DNA of 64,000 nt from contig CACJTS010000001.1 in assembly GCA_902596355.1 (NCBI GenBank), positions 1-64,000 on the forward strand, given 5' to 3'. Positions 37,469-50,643 of the stretch are shown here, one piece after another. The notes under the pieces were generated by a model. It searched no databases, was not told the origin of the DNA, and worked only from the letters and a program-made list of their open reading frames with translations. Numbering within the stretch: the first letter of the stretch is position 1; the number at the start of each line of letters is the position of its first letter. The stretch is from an uncultured Pelagibacteraceae bacterium (GTDB lineage: Bacteria; Pseudomonadota; Alphaproteobacteria; Pelagibacterales; Pelagibacteraceae). The position numbers and the translations under genes are program-made.

Positions 37469-38377
37469 ATGTATTTAAAATCCAAGATAATATTAATATC
37501 TGGACCTACAGCATCAGGAAAATCAAGTTTTGCAATTAAAGTTGCAAAAAAAGTCGATGGAGAGATTATTAATGCAGATAGCATGCAAGTATACAAAGAG
37601 CTTAAAATCTTGTCAGCTAGGCCAGATCCAAAAAAATATCAGAAAATAAAACATCACTTATATGGTTTTCATAATGTAACAAAAAACTTCTCCACAGGTG
37701 ATTGGCTTAAGCTAGTAATTAAAAAAATTAAGGAAGTTCAAAAAAGAAAAAAAATTCCAATTCTTGTTGGAGGGACAGGTTTATACTTTAAAGCTTTAAC
37801 TGATGGTTTGGTTAAAATACCAAATATTTCATTAAAATTAAGAAATCAAATTAGAGATTTACAAAAAAAGCTTGGACAAAAGAAGTTTTATGAAAAACTA
37901 TTAAAATTAGACCCATCCTCAAGAGGAAAAATAAACCCTACAGACACTCAAAGATCCATCAGAGCTTATGAAGTTAAAACCTTTACAAAAAAATCTCTAA
38001 CTGAATGGTTTAAAAACACAAAATCAAACTTTGCGGAAGATGATTTTTTTAAAGTTTATATTGATTTTCCTAGACAAGAATTAATTGAGCGTATCAATCT
38101 AAGAACAAGGGAGATGATAGAAAATGGAGCAATAAAAGAAGTAAAAAATTTCAAAAATCTAAAAGTTAGAAAAGATAAAACTGTCAACAAAGCCATCGGA
38201 GTTAATGAAATTATAGAATATTTAAAAAAACAAAAAAATTTGAATGAAACTAGAGATAAAATAGCCATAAAAACTAGACAATACGCCAAAAGACAAAGTA
38301 CTTGGGCTAGAGGTAACATGATTAGTTGGATGAAACTGAAGCCACAAGACATAAATAAATTTTTAAAAAAAATTTAA
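37469..38377 (+). CDS. miaA: tRNA dimethylallyltransferase
   Basis: Transfers a dimethylallyl group to A37 of tRNAs reading UNN codons. The P-loop SGPTASGKSSFAIKVA is near residues 9-24, followed by the INADSMQVYKEL motif, GGTGLYFKALTDGL near 103, and the DTQRSIRAYEV segment near 159. Length is 302 residues. It is 2 bp downstream of the protease gene and 52 bp upstream of ilvI. Its substrate DMAPP comes from the dxs pathway also encoded here. Confidence 0.96.
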   Translation: MYLKSKIILISGPTASGKSSFAIKVAKKVDGEIINADSMQVYKELKILSARPDPKKYQKIKHHLYGFHNVTKNFSTGDWLKLVIKKIKEVQKRKKIPILVGGTGLYFKALTDGLVKIPNISLKLRNQIRDLQKKLGQKKFYEKLLKLDPSSRGKINPTDTQRSIRAYEVKTFTKKSLTEWFKNTKSNFAEDDFFKVYIDFPRQELIERINLRTREMIENGAIKEVKNFKNLKVRKDKTVNKAIGVNEIIEYLKKQKNLNETRDKIAIKTRQYAKRQSTWARGNMISWMKLKPQDINKFLKKI

Positions 38378-38429
38378 AATTTTCACTCTTAAACTTGACC
38401 AATGAGTACAACTTCAGCTAGATTGCATA

Positions 38430-40196
38430 ATGCCAAAATTATTTACTGGAGCAGAAATCGTATTTAAATGTCTTGAAGACCAAAAGGTAGAGCATATCTT
38501 TGGTTATCCGGGCGGTGCAGTGTTACCAATTTATGATGAATTAAAAAATCATCCTTCTATAAAACATATTTTAGTAAGACACGAGCAAGGTGCGGGTCAT
38601 GCAGCTGAAGGCTATGCGAGGTCATCAGGAAAACCAGGTGTAGTTTTAGTTACATCAGGTCCTGGGGCAACTAATGTTGTTACAGCCTTAACAGATGCTT
38701 ATATGGATTCCGTACCGTTAGTTTGTATTTCTGGTCAGGTTCCAACACATTTAATTGGAACTGATGCTTTCCAAGAATGTGACACTACAGGAATTACAAG
38801 ACCTTGTACCAAACACAATTGGTTAGTAAAAGATATTAATGATCTTTCTAAAGTTGTGCATGAAGCTTTTAAAGTTGCAACAACCGGAAGACCAGGACCA
38901 GTTTTAATTGACATTCCAAAAGACATTCAGTTTGCAAAAACTAAATATCAAAGACCAAATAAAGAAAAAAAATTAAATGGAAAATCGCATAATAAATTTT
39001 CTCAAGATCAAATTGATGAATTAGTAAAACTATTAAGGAAGGCTAAAAAACCAATCATCTATAGTGGGGGAGGAGTAATTAACTCAGGTCCAAAAGCAAG
39101 TCAGGCTCTAAGAGAATTTGTTGAGCTAACTGGCTTTCCTATAACTTCTACACTTCAGGGATTAGGTGCGTACCCTGGAGATGATAATCAATTTTTAGGA
39201 ATGCTTGGTATGCATGGTACTTATGAAGCAAATAATGCTATGCATGATTGTGATCTATTAATTAACATTGGTGCAAGGTTTGATGATCGTATTACTGGAA
39301 AAATTGATGAGTTTTCTCCAAATTCAAAAAAAGTTCATATTGATATAGACCCATCATCAATTAATAAAATTATAAAAGTGGATCTTGCAATAGTTGGAGA
39401 CGTTACGAGTGTAATTAGTAAAATTAATAAAACAATTGCTAAAAGAAAAAATGGTCATAGCAAATCAAATAAATCAAATATTGCAAAGTGGTGGGAACAA
39501 ATTGAAAAATGGAGAGAAAAAGATTCTCTTAATTTTATAAATAGTAGCGAGAGTATTAAACCTCAACATGCTGTTCAAAGACTTTATGAATTAACTAAGA
39601 ATAAAGATACTTATGTTACTACCGAGGTTGGACAACATCAAATGTGGGCTGCTCAACATTATAAATTTAACAAACCAAATAGATGGATGACATCTGGTGG
39701 CTTAGGGACTATGGGATATGGATTGCCAGCAGCAGTTGGTGTTCAAATTGCTCATCCTGAAAAATTAGTAATTGATATTGCAGGAGAAGCTTCAGTTCTA
39801 ATGACCATGCAAGAAATGTCTACTGCAGTTCAATATAATCTTCCTATAAAAATATTTATTCTAAATAATCAATATATGGGAATGGTAAGACAATGGCAGG
39901 AATTACTGCATGAAAAAAATTATTCTGAAAGTTATTCTGAGGCATTACCTGATTTTATGAAAATGGCAGAAGCATATGGATGCAAAGGAATTAAAGCAGA
40001 TAACCCAGCCGATCTTGATAATAAGATCCAAGAAATGATTGATTACGATGGGCCTGTTATATTTGATTGTCATGTTGATCCTAACGAGAATTGTTTCCCA
40101 ATGATTCCGTCTGGAAAACCTCATAACCAAATGATCTTAGGTCCAAATGATCAAGAGGAAAATAAAATTAAAGGAAAAGGCAAAGCCTTAGTATAA
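38430..40196 (+). CDS. ilvI: acetolactate synthase large (catalytic) subunit
   Basis: Condenses pyruvate with pyruvate or 2-oxobutyrate for Val/Leu or Ile synthesis, using ThDP, Mg and FAD. The catalytic Glu lies in [18 protein letters not shown] (near residue 52), SGPGATN near 77, and the ThDP/Mg motif runs from [12 protein letters not shown] to [12 protein letters not shown] (near 451-482). In the GD(G/A)S position it has GEAS, with Glu in place of the Asp, as in other AHAS proteins. Length is 588 residues. ilvH and ilvC follow within 20 bp. ilvB is an equally valid name. Confidence 0.95.
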   Translation: MPKLFTGAEIVFKCLEDQKVEHIFGYPGGAVLPIYDELKNHPSIKHILVRHEQGAGHAAEGYARSSGKPGVVLVTSGPGATNVVTALTDAYMDSVPLVCISGQVPTHLIGTDAFQECDTTGITRPCTKHNWLVKDINDLSKVVHEAFKVATTGRPGPVLIDIPKDIQFAKTKYQRPNKEKKLNGKSHNKFSQDQIDELVKLLRKAKKPIIYSGGGVINSGPKASQALREFVELTGFPITSTLQGLGAYPGDDNQFLGMLGMHGTYEANNAMHDCDLLINIGARFDDRITGKIDEFSPNSKKVHIDIDPSSINKIIKVDLAIVGDVTSVISKINKTIAKRKNGHSKSNKSNIAKWWEQIEKWREKDSLNFINSSESIKPQHAVQRLYELTKNKDTYVTTEVGQHQMWAAQHYKFNKPNRWMTSGGLGTMGYGLPAAVGVQIAHPEKLVIDIAGEASVLMTMQEMSTAVQYNLPIKIFILNNQYMGMVRQWQELLHEKNYSESYSEALPDFMKMAEAYGCKGIKADNPADLDNKIQEMIDYDGPVIFDCHVDPNENCFPMIPSGKPHNQMILGPNDQEENKIKGKGKALV

Positions 40197-40201
40197 TCAA
40201 A

Positions 40202-40750
40202 ATGGTTAAATCCAAATCAGCTTATAGCATACCTACGAAGAAACAAAAACCAGATACTTACATTTTTGTTGTTTGGGTAGATAATGAGGCTGGAGTTCTT
40301 GCAAGAGTAGTTGGTCTCTTTTCTGGTCGAGGTTATAACATCGAGTCATTAGCTGTTGCTGAGGTTGATGCAGTTAAAAATATTTCAAGAATAACAATTG
40401 TTACTACTGGGACACCTCAAGTAATTGATCAAATAAGACTTCAATTAACTAAATTAGTACCTGTTCATAAAGTTGCAGAATTTAAAAGAGAGGACAAGGA
40501 CGTGATTTTTAAGGAAATGGCTTTGTTTAAAGTTGTGGGTAAGAGAAATAAAATTGAAAAATGTTTAAATGCTTGTAAAAAATTTAATCCCGTAATATTA
40601 GATGAAACAAAAACTTCAGCAGTAATTCAAATAACTGCTTTAAGAAGAGAAATAGATGTTATGAATAAAAAATTAAAGCCTTTGGGACTTATAAGTACTT
40701 CGAGAACAGGGGCAGTGGCCATGACTAGAGGTGCTAAAATATTTAATTAA
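40202..40750 (+). CDS. ilvH: acetolactate synthase small (regulatory) subunit
   Basis: Binds the catalytic subunit and mediates valine feedback. It has an N-terminal ACT domain starting YIFVVWVDNEAGVLARVVGLFSGRGYNIESL (segment near residues 20-50) and a second ACT-like C-terminal domain with VVGKRNKIEKCLN and ISTSRTGAVAMTRG. Length is 182 residues, with about 18 residues more at the N-terminus than E. coli IlvH (163). It lies 5 bp after ilvI and 18 bp before ilvC. Confidence 0.95.
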   Translation: MVKSKSAYSIPTKKQKPDTYIFVVWVDNEAGVLARVVGLFSGRGYNIESLAVAEVDAVKNISRITIVTTGTPQVIDQIRLQLTKLVPVHKVAEFKREDKDVIFKEMALFKVVGKRNKIEKCLNACKKFNPVILDETKTSAVIQITALRREIDVMNKKLKPLGLISTSRTGAVAMTRGAKIFN

Positions 40751-41791
<1,041 letters not shown>

Positions 41792-41815
41792 ATTTTATCA
41801 GTAAATTATTGCTAC

Positions 41816-41821
41816 TATAAT
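41816..41821 (+). promoter_or_regulatory. candidate -10 box for the peptide-type ABC operon
   Basis: TATAAT at 41816-41821, in the 82-bp gap between ilvC and the binding-protein gene, would start transcription near 41828 and give a leader of about 46 bases before ATG 41874. The -35 region at 41793-41799 is weak. No terminator is visible after ilvC, so read-through from ilvIHC is also possible. Confidence 0.35.
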
Positions 41822-41873
41822 TCAATTATTTCACTTATACTTTTTTAAATAAATTTTAAAAATGAGGGGAATA

Positions 41874-43436
41874 ATGAAGACTAAAAATATAGTAAGAATA
41901 CTATTGTCATTAGTTCTAGTATTCGGATTTTCTTCAGCATGGGCAAAAACTATTAAATGGTCTATGCAAGGAGACAGTCTAACACTAGATCCACATGCAC
42001 AAAATGAAGGTCCGACTACTCAAGTATCTAGACAAGTTTACGAAGCTCTAGTTCAAAGAGGCTTGGACATGAAAATAGGTCCTGCTTTAGCAACAAAATG
42101 GAAAGCTACTGATCCAAATACTTGGATTTTTACTTTAAGAGAAGACGCTAAGTTTTCAGATGGTTCTGGAATGACATCAGCAGATGTTGTTTTCAGTATT
42201 TTAAGAGCTAAGCAAAGAACTTCTGATTTTAAAGAATATATTAGCACAGTATCAGATGTCAAAGCGGTTGGAGATTACTCAGTTAAAATAACTACAAGTA
42301 AACCTAACCCTATTCTTTTGAACCAATTGTCTAATATTTTTATAATGTCTAAAGCTTGGTCAGAAGAAAACTTTGCAATGTCACCACAAAATTGGGATGC
42401 AGGACAAGAAACTTTCTCTGCTACTAATGCTATGGGAACTGGTCCTTTTAAAATAACTTTAAGAGAGCCTAATACCAAGACAGTGTTTAAAAGAAATAAA
42501 CACTGGTGGGGTGAGATGAAAGATAAAAAAGTAACTCAAATTGAATTAATGCCTATTAAAAATGCAGCAACAAGAGTTGCAGCTTTATTATCAGGAGAAA
42601 TTGACATTGTTACTGACGCACCAGTTCAAGATTTAAAAAGAATTGGATCTTCTTCAGGCCATAAAGTTGAAAGTACAGCTCAGATGAGAACAATCTTCTT
42701 AGGTATGGACCAAGCAGCTGACAAGTTGAGAACTGGTAATACAGGTGATAATCCATTTAAGAAAAAAGAAGTCAGACAAGCTCTTTATCAAGCAATTGAT
42801 ATTGAAGCGATCAAGAAAAAAGTTATGAGAGGTTTAAGTGAACCAGCAGGGATTATAACTTTCCCAGGTGTAAATGGATACACAGCTGATCTTGATAAAA
42901 GATTACCTTACGATGTTAATGCTGCTAAAAAACTTTTAGCTGATGCAGGTTATCCTAATGGTTTTGATGTTGAGCTTAGATGTCCTAATGACAGATACGT
43001 AAATGATGAAGCAATATGTACAGCTGTTGTTGGAATGTTAGGTAAAATTGGAGTTAACGTTAACTTATTTGCTCAAACTAAAAGTAAACACTTCAAAGAG
43101 CTTAAAGATAATCAAGGTGATTTCTATATGCTAGGATGGGGTGTTCCAACTTTAGATAGTCACTATGTTTTCCATTATTTATATGAAACTGGTGCTAGCT
43201 GGAACAAAGTTAACTTTAGTAACGCAGATGTCGATGCTGCTATTAGAGTTATGGAAGGTGAAGTTGATTTAGATAAAAGAAATGCTGCAATTGCAAAAGC
43301 TTGGAAAATTGTAAAAGATGATATTGCTTATCTTCCTTTACATCACCAAGTAATTTCTTGGGCATCTAAAAGCAATGTTAATGTTCCTATCAGACCAAAT
43401 AACGAACCGTTATTCAGAACTGCTAGTTTTAATTAA
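41874..43436 (+). CDS. ABC transporter periplasmic binding protein, family 5 (peptide/opine/nickel type)
   Basis: Captures a substrate for the downstream permeases; family 5 members bind di/oligopeptides, opines, nickel complexes or glutathione. A signal peptide spans residues 1-25 (ending SSAWA). Family motifs include SLDPHAQNEGPTTQVSRQVYEAL, FTLREDAKFSDGSGMTSADV, GTGPFKI near 188 and VRQALYQAIDI near 304. ATG 41874 is chosen over the in-frame ATG at 41862 because GAGGGGA precedes it by 3-4 bases. Length is 520 residues. A strong hairpin separates it from the permease gene. Ligand unknown. Confidence 0.92.
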   Translation: MKTKNIVRILLSLVLVFGFSSAWAKTIKWSMQGDSLTLDPHAQNEGPTTQVSRQVYEALVQRGLDMKIGPALATKWKATDPNTWIFTLREDAKFSDGSGMTSADVVFSILRAKQRTSDFKEYISTVSDVKAVGDYSVKITTSKPNPILLNQLSNIFIMSKAWSEENFAMSPQNWDAGQETFSATNAMGTGPFKITLREPNTKTVFKRNKHWWGEMKDKKVTQIELMPIKNAATRVAALLSGEIDIVTDAPVQDLKRIGSSSGHKVESTAQMRTIFLGMDQAADKLRTGNTGDNPFKKKEVRQALYQAIDIEAIKKKVMRGLSEPAGIITFPGVNGYTADLDKRLPYDVNAAKKLLADAGYPNGFDVELRCPNDRYVNDEAICTAVVGMLGKIGVNVNLFAQTKSKHFKELKDNQGDFYMLGWGVPTLDSHYVFHYLYETGASWNKVNFSNADVDAAIRVMEGEVDLDKRNAAIAKAWKIVKDDIAYLPLHHQVISWASKSNVNVPIRPNNEPLFRTASFN

Positions 43437-43446
43437 TTAATAATTA

Positions 43447-43479
43447 TTACAAGCCCTTTAAAATTTAAAGGGCTTGTAA
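43447..43479 (+). terminator. perfect 16-bp hairpin between binding protein and permease genes
   Basis: Bases 43447-43462 and 43464-43479 are exact reverse complements (core AAGCCCTTTAAA / TTTAAAGGGCTT) separated by one base; sterically the top pairs would open into a loop. No T-run follows (GTTTAAACC), so it is more likely an mRNA 3'-end stabiliser or partial terminator than a simple terminator. Placed after the binding-protein gene, it would favour more binding protein than membrane subunits. Confidence 0.6.
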
Positions 43480-43496
43480 GTTTAAACCTTCACAAA

Positions 43497-44480
43497 TTGA
43501 TAAAATATTTTTTTAAAAGGCTGTTTCAATCTGCTTTGGTGATGTTGGTTGTCGCCTTTGTATCTTTTTCATTATTTAATTTTGTTGGAGATCCAATTAA
43601 TAACATGGTTGGAGAAGAGACTTCTGATGAAGAAAGAGCAGAGTTAAGAGAAACATTAGGTTTGATGGATCCAATTTATGTTCAATTTTCAAGATTTATA
43701 GTTAATGCTTCTAAGGGAGAGTTTGGAATTTCATATCAGTTAAGAAGACCTGTTTCAGAATTAATAGTTGAAAGATTACCTGCAACTATTGAACTTGTTG
43801 TTATTTCTGCATTAATTGCTCTAATAACTGGTACATTATTAGGAGTTTATACCGGCATAAATCGAAAAGGCTTTTTAAGTGATTTTGTTTTGGCAATCTC
43901 CTTGTTGGGAGTTTCGCTTCCCACATTTGTCATTGGTATATTATTTATATATTTGTTTGCAGTAATCTTAGGAATATTACCTTCTTTTGGAAGAGGAGAA
44001 GTTGTTGATTTAGGTTTTTGGACCACGGGTTTTTTAACAGTTTCAGGACTGAAAGCAATTATACTTCCTTCAGTAACATTAAGCCTTTTCCAAATGACTT
44101 ATATTATCAGACTTGTGCGAGCAGAGATGATGGAAATATTACAAACAGATTATATTAAATTTGCACGTGCTCGTGGTATTAGTGAAAATAGTATTAAATA
44201 TAAGCATGCTTTAAAAAATGGATTGATACCTGTGATAACTATAGCAGGTATAAATATTGGAACTCTAATTGCGTTTTCAATTATTACCGAAACTGTTTTT
44301 CAATGGCCTGGTATGGGCTTCTTATTTATTCAAGCAGTTCAATTTGTAGATATACCAATCATGTCAGCTTATTTAGTTTTTATAGCTTTTGTTTTCGTGA
44401 TGATAAATTTTATAGTTGATATTCTTTATTATTTAATTGATCCAAGAATAAGAGTTAAGGGGGATGTCGCAAGTGGATAA
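43497..44480 (+). CDS. ABC transporter permease, DppB/OppB type
   Basis: First inner-membrane subunit of the peptide-type importer. The TTG start gives the expected IKYFFKRLFQSALVMLVVAFVSF first helix; no nearby ATG fits. About six membrane segments are visible in 327 residues, and the coupling EAA loop appears as DYIKFARARGISENSIKYKHALKN near 218. Helix 5 onward carries PVITIAGINIGTLIAFSIITETVF. It overlaps the next permease gene by 17 bp. Confidence 0.92.
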   Translation: MIKYFFKRLFQSALVMLVVAFVSFSLFNFVGDPINNMVGEETSDEERAELRETLGLMDPIYVQFSRFIVNASKGEFGISYQLRRPVSELIVERLPATIELVVISALIALITGTLLGVYTGINRKGFLSDFVLAISLLGVSLPTFVIGILFIYLFAVILGILPSFGRGEVVDLGFWTTGFLTVSGLKAIILPSVTLSLFQMTYIIRLVRAEMMEILQTDYIKFARARGISENSIKYKHALKNGLIPVITIAGINIGTLIAFSIITETVFQWPGMGFLFIQAVQFVDIPIMSAYLVFIAFVFVMINFIVDILYYLIDPRIRVKGDVASG

Positions 44481-45402
44481 CAAATCTTTAAGTACTTGGG
44501 AAAGAATAAAAGATAGTGATATTTATCATAGCTTTATTAAATCTCCTACTGCCATTGTATCATCTACTATTTTGTTTATAATTTTTTTCTGTTCTTTTTT
44601 TGTTGAGCTTATTACACCTTACAATCCTTTTGATCCATCTTCCTTATCCCTTATGGATGCATTCACACCACCATCATGGACAGAAGATGGTTTAACTAAA
44701 TTTATTTTAGGTACTGATGGACAAGGAAGAGATATGTTATCGACAATTTTGTATGGATGCAGGATTTCTCTAATTGTAGGTTTCTCTGCGATAATTTTTA
44801 GCTTAATTCTTGGAGTTGGATTGGGATTAACGGCTGGATTTTTTGGGGGAAAATATGAAATGATAGTAATGAGGTTAACTGATGTTCAGTTAACAGTACC
44901 AAGTATTTTAATGGCATTGTTGGTTGATGGAATTGCAAGAGGATTAATCTCGAGAGAAATGCATGATGAAATGGCAATCTATGTATTAATATTTGCAATC
45001 GGGATTTCAGAGTGGCCACAATTTGCAAGAGTTTCTAGAGCTGCAACTTTAGTAGAAAAAAATAAAGACTATGTTTCAGCATCAACAATAATTGGAGTTT
45101 CAAATATAATTATTATGTTTAAACATATTTTACCAAACATTTTAAGACCAGTGTTGGTAATTGGAACCATTGGTCTAGCACTTGCTATTTTAGCCGAGTC
45201 TACTTTAAGTTTTTTAGGAGTTGGCGTACCTCCAACAACACCTTCTTTAGGTACATTGATACGACTTGGTAATGACTTTTTATTTTCAGGAGAATGGTGG
45301 ATAACTTTTTTTCCAGCAATTTTCTTGGTTATTTTAGCATTTTCAATAAATTTATTAGGGGATTGGATGAGAGATACTTTAAATCCAAAATTAAAAAAAT
45401 GA
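44464..45402 (+). CDS. ABC transporter permease, DppC/OppC type
   Basis: Second inner-membrane subunit. The N-terminal helix (about residues 27-50) precedes a periplasmic loop with the OppC-type FILGTDGQGRDMLSTILYGCRISL motif; further helices run from 100 to 300. The EAA-type loop is KDYVSASTIIGVSNIIIMFKHILPN near 200, and the C-terminus shows STLSFLGVGVPPTTPSLGTLI and LLGDWMRDTLNPKLKK. Length is 312 residues. It overlaps the ATPase gene by 4 bp. Confidence 0.93.
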   Translation: MSQVDNKSLSTWERIKDSDIYHSFIKSPTAIVSSTILFIIFFCSFFVELITPYNPFDPSSLSLMDAFTPPSWTEDGLTKFILGTDGQGRDMLSTILYGCRISLIVGFSAIIFSLILGVGLGLTAGFFGGKYEMIVMRLTDVQLTVPSILMALLVDGIARGLISREMHDEMAIYVLIFAIGISEWPQFARVSRAATLVEKNKDYVSASTIIGVSNIIIMFKHILPNILRPVLVIGTIGLALAILAESTLSFLGVGVPPTTPSLGTLIRLGNDFLFSGEWWITFFPAIFLVILAFSINLLGDWMRDTLNPKLKK

Positions 45403-47081
45403 CATTTTTAAAAATAAATAATCTTAGTGTTGATTATCAAATGAGAAAAGAAACAGTTAACGCTGCTAAGAATGTAAATATTGAGGTTAACAAAGGAGAA
45501 ATTTTAGGATTAGTTGGAGAGTCTGGATCAGGAAAAAGTACAGTAGGAAATGCTATTATAAATTTAATTGATGAACCAGGGAAGGTATCTAGTGGCTCAG
45601 TTATTTTAGGTGATCTTAGCATTCATGAGAATTCTGAAAGTATTGTTAAATATAGAGGAAATAAAATTGGATTGATATTTCAAGACCCTCAAACTTCGCT
45701 TAATCCAATTCTTACAGTGGGTGAACAGTTAATTGAAACAATTCAAACTCATCTTAAATTAAGTAAAGAGGAAGCAAAAAATAAATCTATAAATCTATTG
45801 AAAGAGGTTGGTATAAAAGATGCAGAGACAAGATTCGATAATTATCCCCATCAATTCTCAGGTGGAATGAGACAGCGAGTAGTAATTTCTTTAGCCTTAT
45901 GTTGTGAACCAGAATTATTAATTGCAGATGAGCCAACAACAGCATTAGATGTATCAATTCAGTCTCAGATTTTAGAATTAATAAAAAAATTAACAAAAGA
46001 AAGAAATCTTGCAGTTATCTTAATTACTCATGACATGGGTGTTATAGCTGAGACAGCAGATCGTGTAGCAGTTATGAAAAATGGTAATCTAGTTGAAATT
46101 GGTGAAACAAAAAAAATATTAACTAATCCACAAGAAAATTATACTAAAAGTTTAGTAAGTTCAGTTCCACCAACTAATAAAAAAATTTCAAGATTTGTGA
46201 TTGTAGAAAAAGAAAACAATTATAAAAAAGAAAATAATATCAAAATATTAAATAGATGGACAAAAAAAGGAATAATAGATCAAGATTTAGTGCAGATAAA
46301 AAATCTTAATAAAAGTTTTGATGATAATTTTTTTACAGAAAGTTCTAAGAATTCCGTTATGGCTGTTAATAATGTTTCATTTGAAATAAAAGAGGGTGAA
46401 TCTTTTGGGTTAGTAGGAGAAAGTGGAAGTGGAAAATCTACAATTGCAAAAATGATTGTAAATTTATTTAAACCTACTTCTGGAGATATCTTCTTTGACA
46501 ACGTTTGTATTACAAAAATAAAACAAAGATCTGAATTAATGAAATTTAGAAAACAAATTCAAATGATATTTCAAGATCCTTATTCTTCACTAAATGGAAG
46601 ATTAAAAGTAAAAGATATAATTGCAGAACCGATCACACTTCATAACCCATCAATATCAAATATAGATTTAAATAATTATATTTATGATTTGTTAGAATCT
46701 GTTGAGTTAACTCAAAAATCTGCCGATAGATACCCACATGAATTCTCAGGAGGACAGAGACAGAGAATATCAATAGCGAGAGCACTTGCCACACAACCAA
46801 GACTTTTAGTTTGTGATGAACCTACCTCTGCATTGGACGTAAGTATTCAAGCACAAATATTAAATTTACTTAAAGATCTTCAAGAACAATTAAATTTAAC
46901 AATTTTGTTTATAAGTCATGACCTGCCTGTCGTTAGACAAATGTGCGATAGAATTGGTGTCTTAAAAGATGGCAAATTATGTGAAGTTTCAAATACTGAG
47001 GATTTATTTTTAAAACCAACACATGAATATACAAGTGAGCTTTTACGGTTAATGCCTAAAATTGAGTCTATTTATAATTAA
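45399..47081 (+). CDS. fused double ABC ATPase (DppD-DppF type)
   Basis: Both ATPases of the peptide-type importer in one chain of 560 residues. Each half has Walker A GESGSGKST (near residues 41 and 348), the Q-loop FQDPQTSLNP or FQDPYSSLNG, the signature FSGGMRQR or FSGGQRQR, and Walker B LLIADEPTTALD or LLVCDEPTSALD. A Lys/Asn-rich linker of about 40 residues joins them. ATG 45399 is chosen because it overlaps the permease stop by 4 bp; the frame runs upstream to 45294 inside the permease gene without homology. Such DppDF fusions are known in other bacteria (e.g. GsiA, YejF). Confidence 0.93.
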   Translation: MTFLKINNLSVDYQMRKETVNAAKNVNIEVNKGEILGLVGESGSGKSTVGNAIINLIDEPGKVSSGSVILGDLSIHENSESIVKYRGNKIGLIFQDPQTSLNPILTVGEQLIETIQTHLKLSKEEAKNKSINLLKEVGIKDAETRFDNYPHQFSGGMRQRVVISLALCCEPELLIADEPTTALDVSIQSQILELIKKLTKERNLAVILITHDMGVIAETADRVAVMKNGNLVEIGETKKILTNPQENYTKSLVSSVPPTNKKISRFVIVEKENNYKKENNIKILNRWTKKGIIDQDLVQIKNLNKSFDDNFFTESSKNSVMAVNNVSFEIKEGESFGLVGESGSGKSTIAKMIVNLFKPTSGDIFFDNVCITKIKQRSELMKFRKQIQMIFQDPYSSLNGRLKVKDIIAEPITLHNPSISNIDLNNYIYDLLESVELTQKSADRYPHEFSGGQRQRISIARALATQPRLLVCDEPTSALDVSIQAQILNLLKDLQEQLNLTILFISHDLPVVRQMCDRIGVLKDGKLCEVSNTEDLFLKPTHEYTSELLRLMPKIESIYN

Positions 47082-47133
47082 TTTTTCCTAAGCCTAAAAT
47101 GGTCCATTAAAACTGATTATTTAACTAATTATT

Positions 47134-47161
47134 TTGCAATCTCTCTCATAGATTGTATTAT
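47134..47161 (+). promoter_or_regulatory. candidate leuA promoter
   Basis: TTGCAA (47134-47139), a 16-base spacer, then TATTAT (47156-47161), followed 22 bases later by the leuA ATG. It lies in the 102-bp gap after the ABC operon. I find no Leu-rich leader peptide or attenuator hairpin in that gap. Sequence match only. Confidence 0.45.
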
Positions 47162-47183
47162 AGATTTTCTAAAAATTTTAGTT

Positions 47184-49789
<2,606 letters not shown>

Positions 49790-49794
49790 GAAAA

Positions 49795-50643
49795 ATGGCT
49801 ACTGGCAGAGATGATTTTGTAATTGCCATTAGGTCAGCTTTTTTAAAAAAAAAAGACAAACAAAAATTTTCTTTACTAACTTTAATTTTTTTATCAGTCT
49901 TTGTAATTATTTTAAGTAACTTTAATTTTAAAGCAATCCAATTTATAAAAATTGGTATTAATGAGGTAATTTATAGATCTTCTTATATTTCATCTATTCC
50001 AGAAAATAAAATAAAAGCGATGATATATGATTTTAAATCTCACATGGATTTATATGAAAATTATAAACAAGAATTAACTTCTGAAAAAAATATAGAACAA
50101 ATTGAATTATTAAATAATTTTTTAAATTCAGAAAACAAAAAACTAAGAGATTTAATTGATGAAAGTATAAGTTCAGAAGAAATATTTGCCAAAGTTTTAA
50201 TTGATAAAGATAGTCCATATTTAAAATCAGTAGTTTTAAACAAAGGCACTAAAGATAAGGTAAAACTTGGAATGGCCGTTATTGATGAGGTTTATCTAGT
50301 TGGTCAAATAATTGAAGTAAATTATTCTAATTCAAGAGCACTCCTTTTGTCTGATTTAAATAGCAAAATACCGTCTGTTTTAGAGCCAGATGATATACAG
50401 GCTGTAGTTTCTGGAACTGGAGGCGATTTTGGAATAATTGAACATACCCAAGAAGATTATAAAGAGGGTTTTAAAAATAGAGAAATAATTGTTTACACTT
50501 CAGGCCGTGGTGGATTATTTAAACCAGGTATACCAATTGGAAAAATCGATAAAAGCAAAACAGAAAAAATAAATTTTTTCTCTGATTTTACGCAGCTAAA
50601 TTATGTAAAAATAATTTCTTACAAAGTAGGTGGAGGAAAATAA
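49795..50643 (+). CDS. mreC: MreC, rod-shape periplasmic scaffold
   Basis: Membrane-anchored protein that activates PBP2-RodA. One membrane helix (about residues 25-46), a coiled-coil stretch (about 80-125), then the beta-barrel domain with VLNKGTKDKVKLGMAVID, LVGQIIEV and TSGRGGLFKPGIPIGKI. Length is 282 residues. It is 5 bp after mreB and shares one base with mreD. Confidence 0.93.
   Translation: MATGRDDFVIAIRSAFLKKKDKQKFSLLTLIFLSVFVIILSNFNFKAIQFIKIGINEVIYRSSYISSIPENKIKAMIYDFKSHMDLYENYKQELTSEKNIEQIELLNNFLNSENKKLRDLIDESISSEEIFAKVLIDKDSPYLKSVVLNKGTKDKVKLGMAVIDEVYLVGQIIEVNYSNSRALLLSDLNSKIPSVLEPDDIQAVVSGTGGDFGIIEHTQEDYKEGFKNREIIVYTSGRGGLFKPGIPIGKIDKSKTEKINFFSDFTQLNYVKIISYKVGGGK

Noticed and set aside
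38402-38467. Short frame overlapping the ilvI start as an attenuator leader peptide
   Set aside because: It starts with [10 protein letters not shown] and is not enriched in Ile/Val/Leu codons in a run; it runs into ilvI without a terminator/antiterminator pair.
45294-45398. Upstream extension of the fused ABC ATPase
   Set aside because: It lies wholly within the permease gene; ATG 45399 gives the standard 4-bp overlap and a normal ABC N-terminus.
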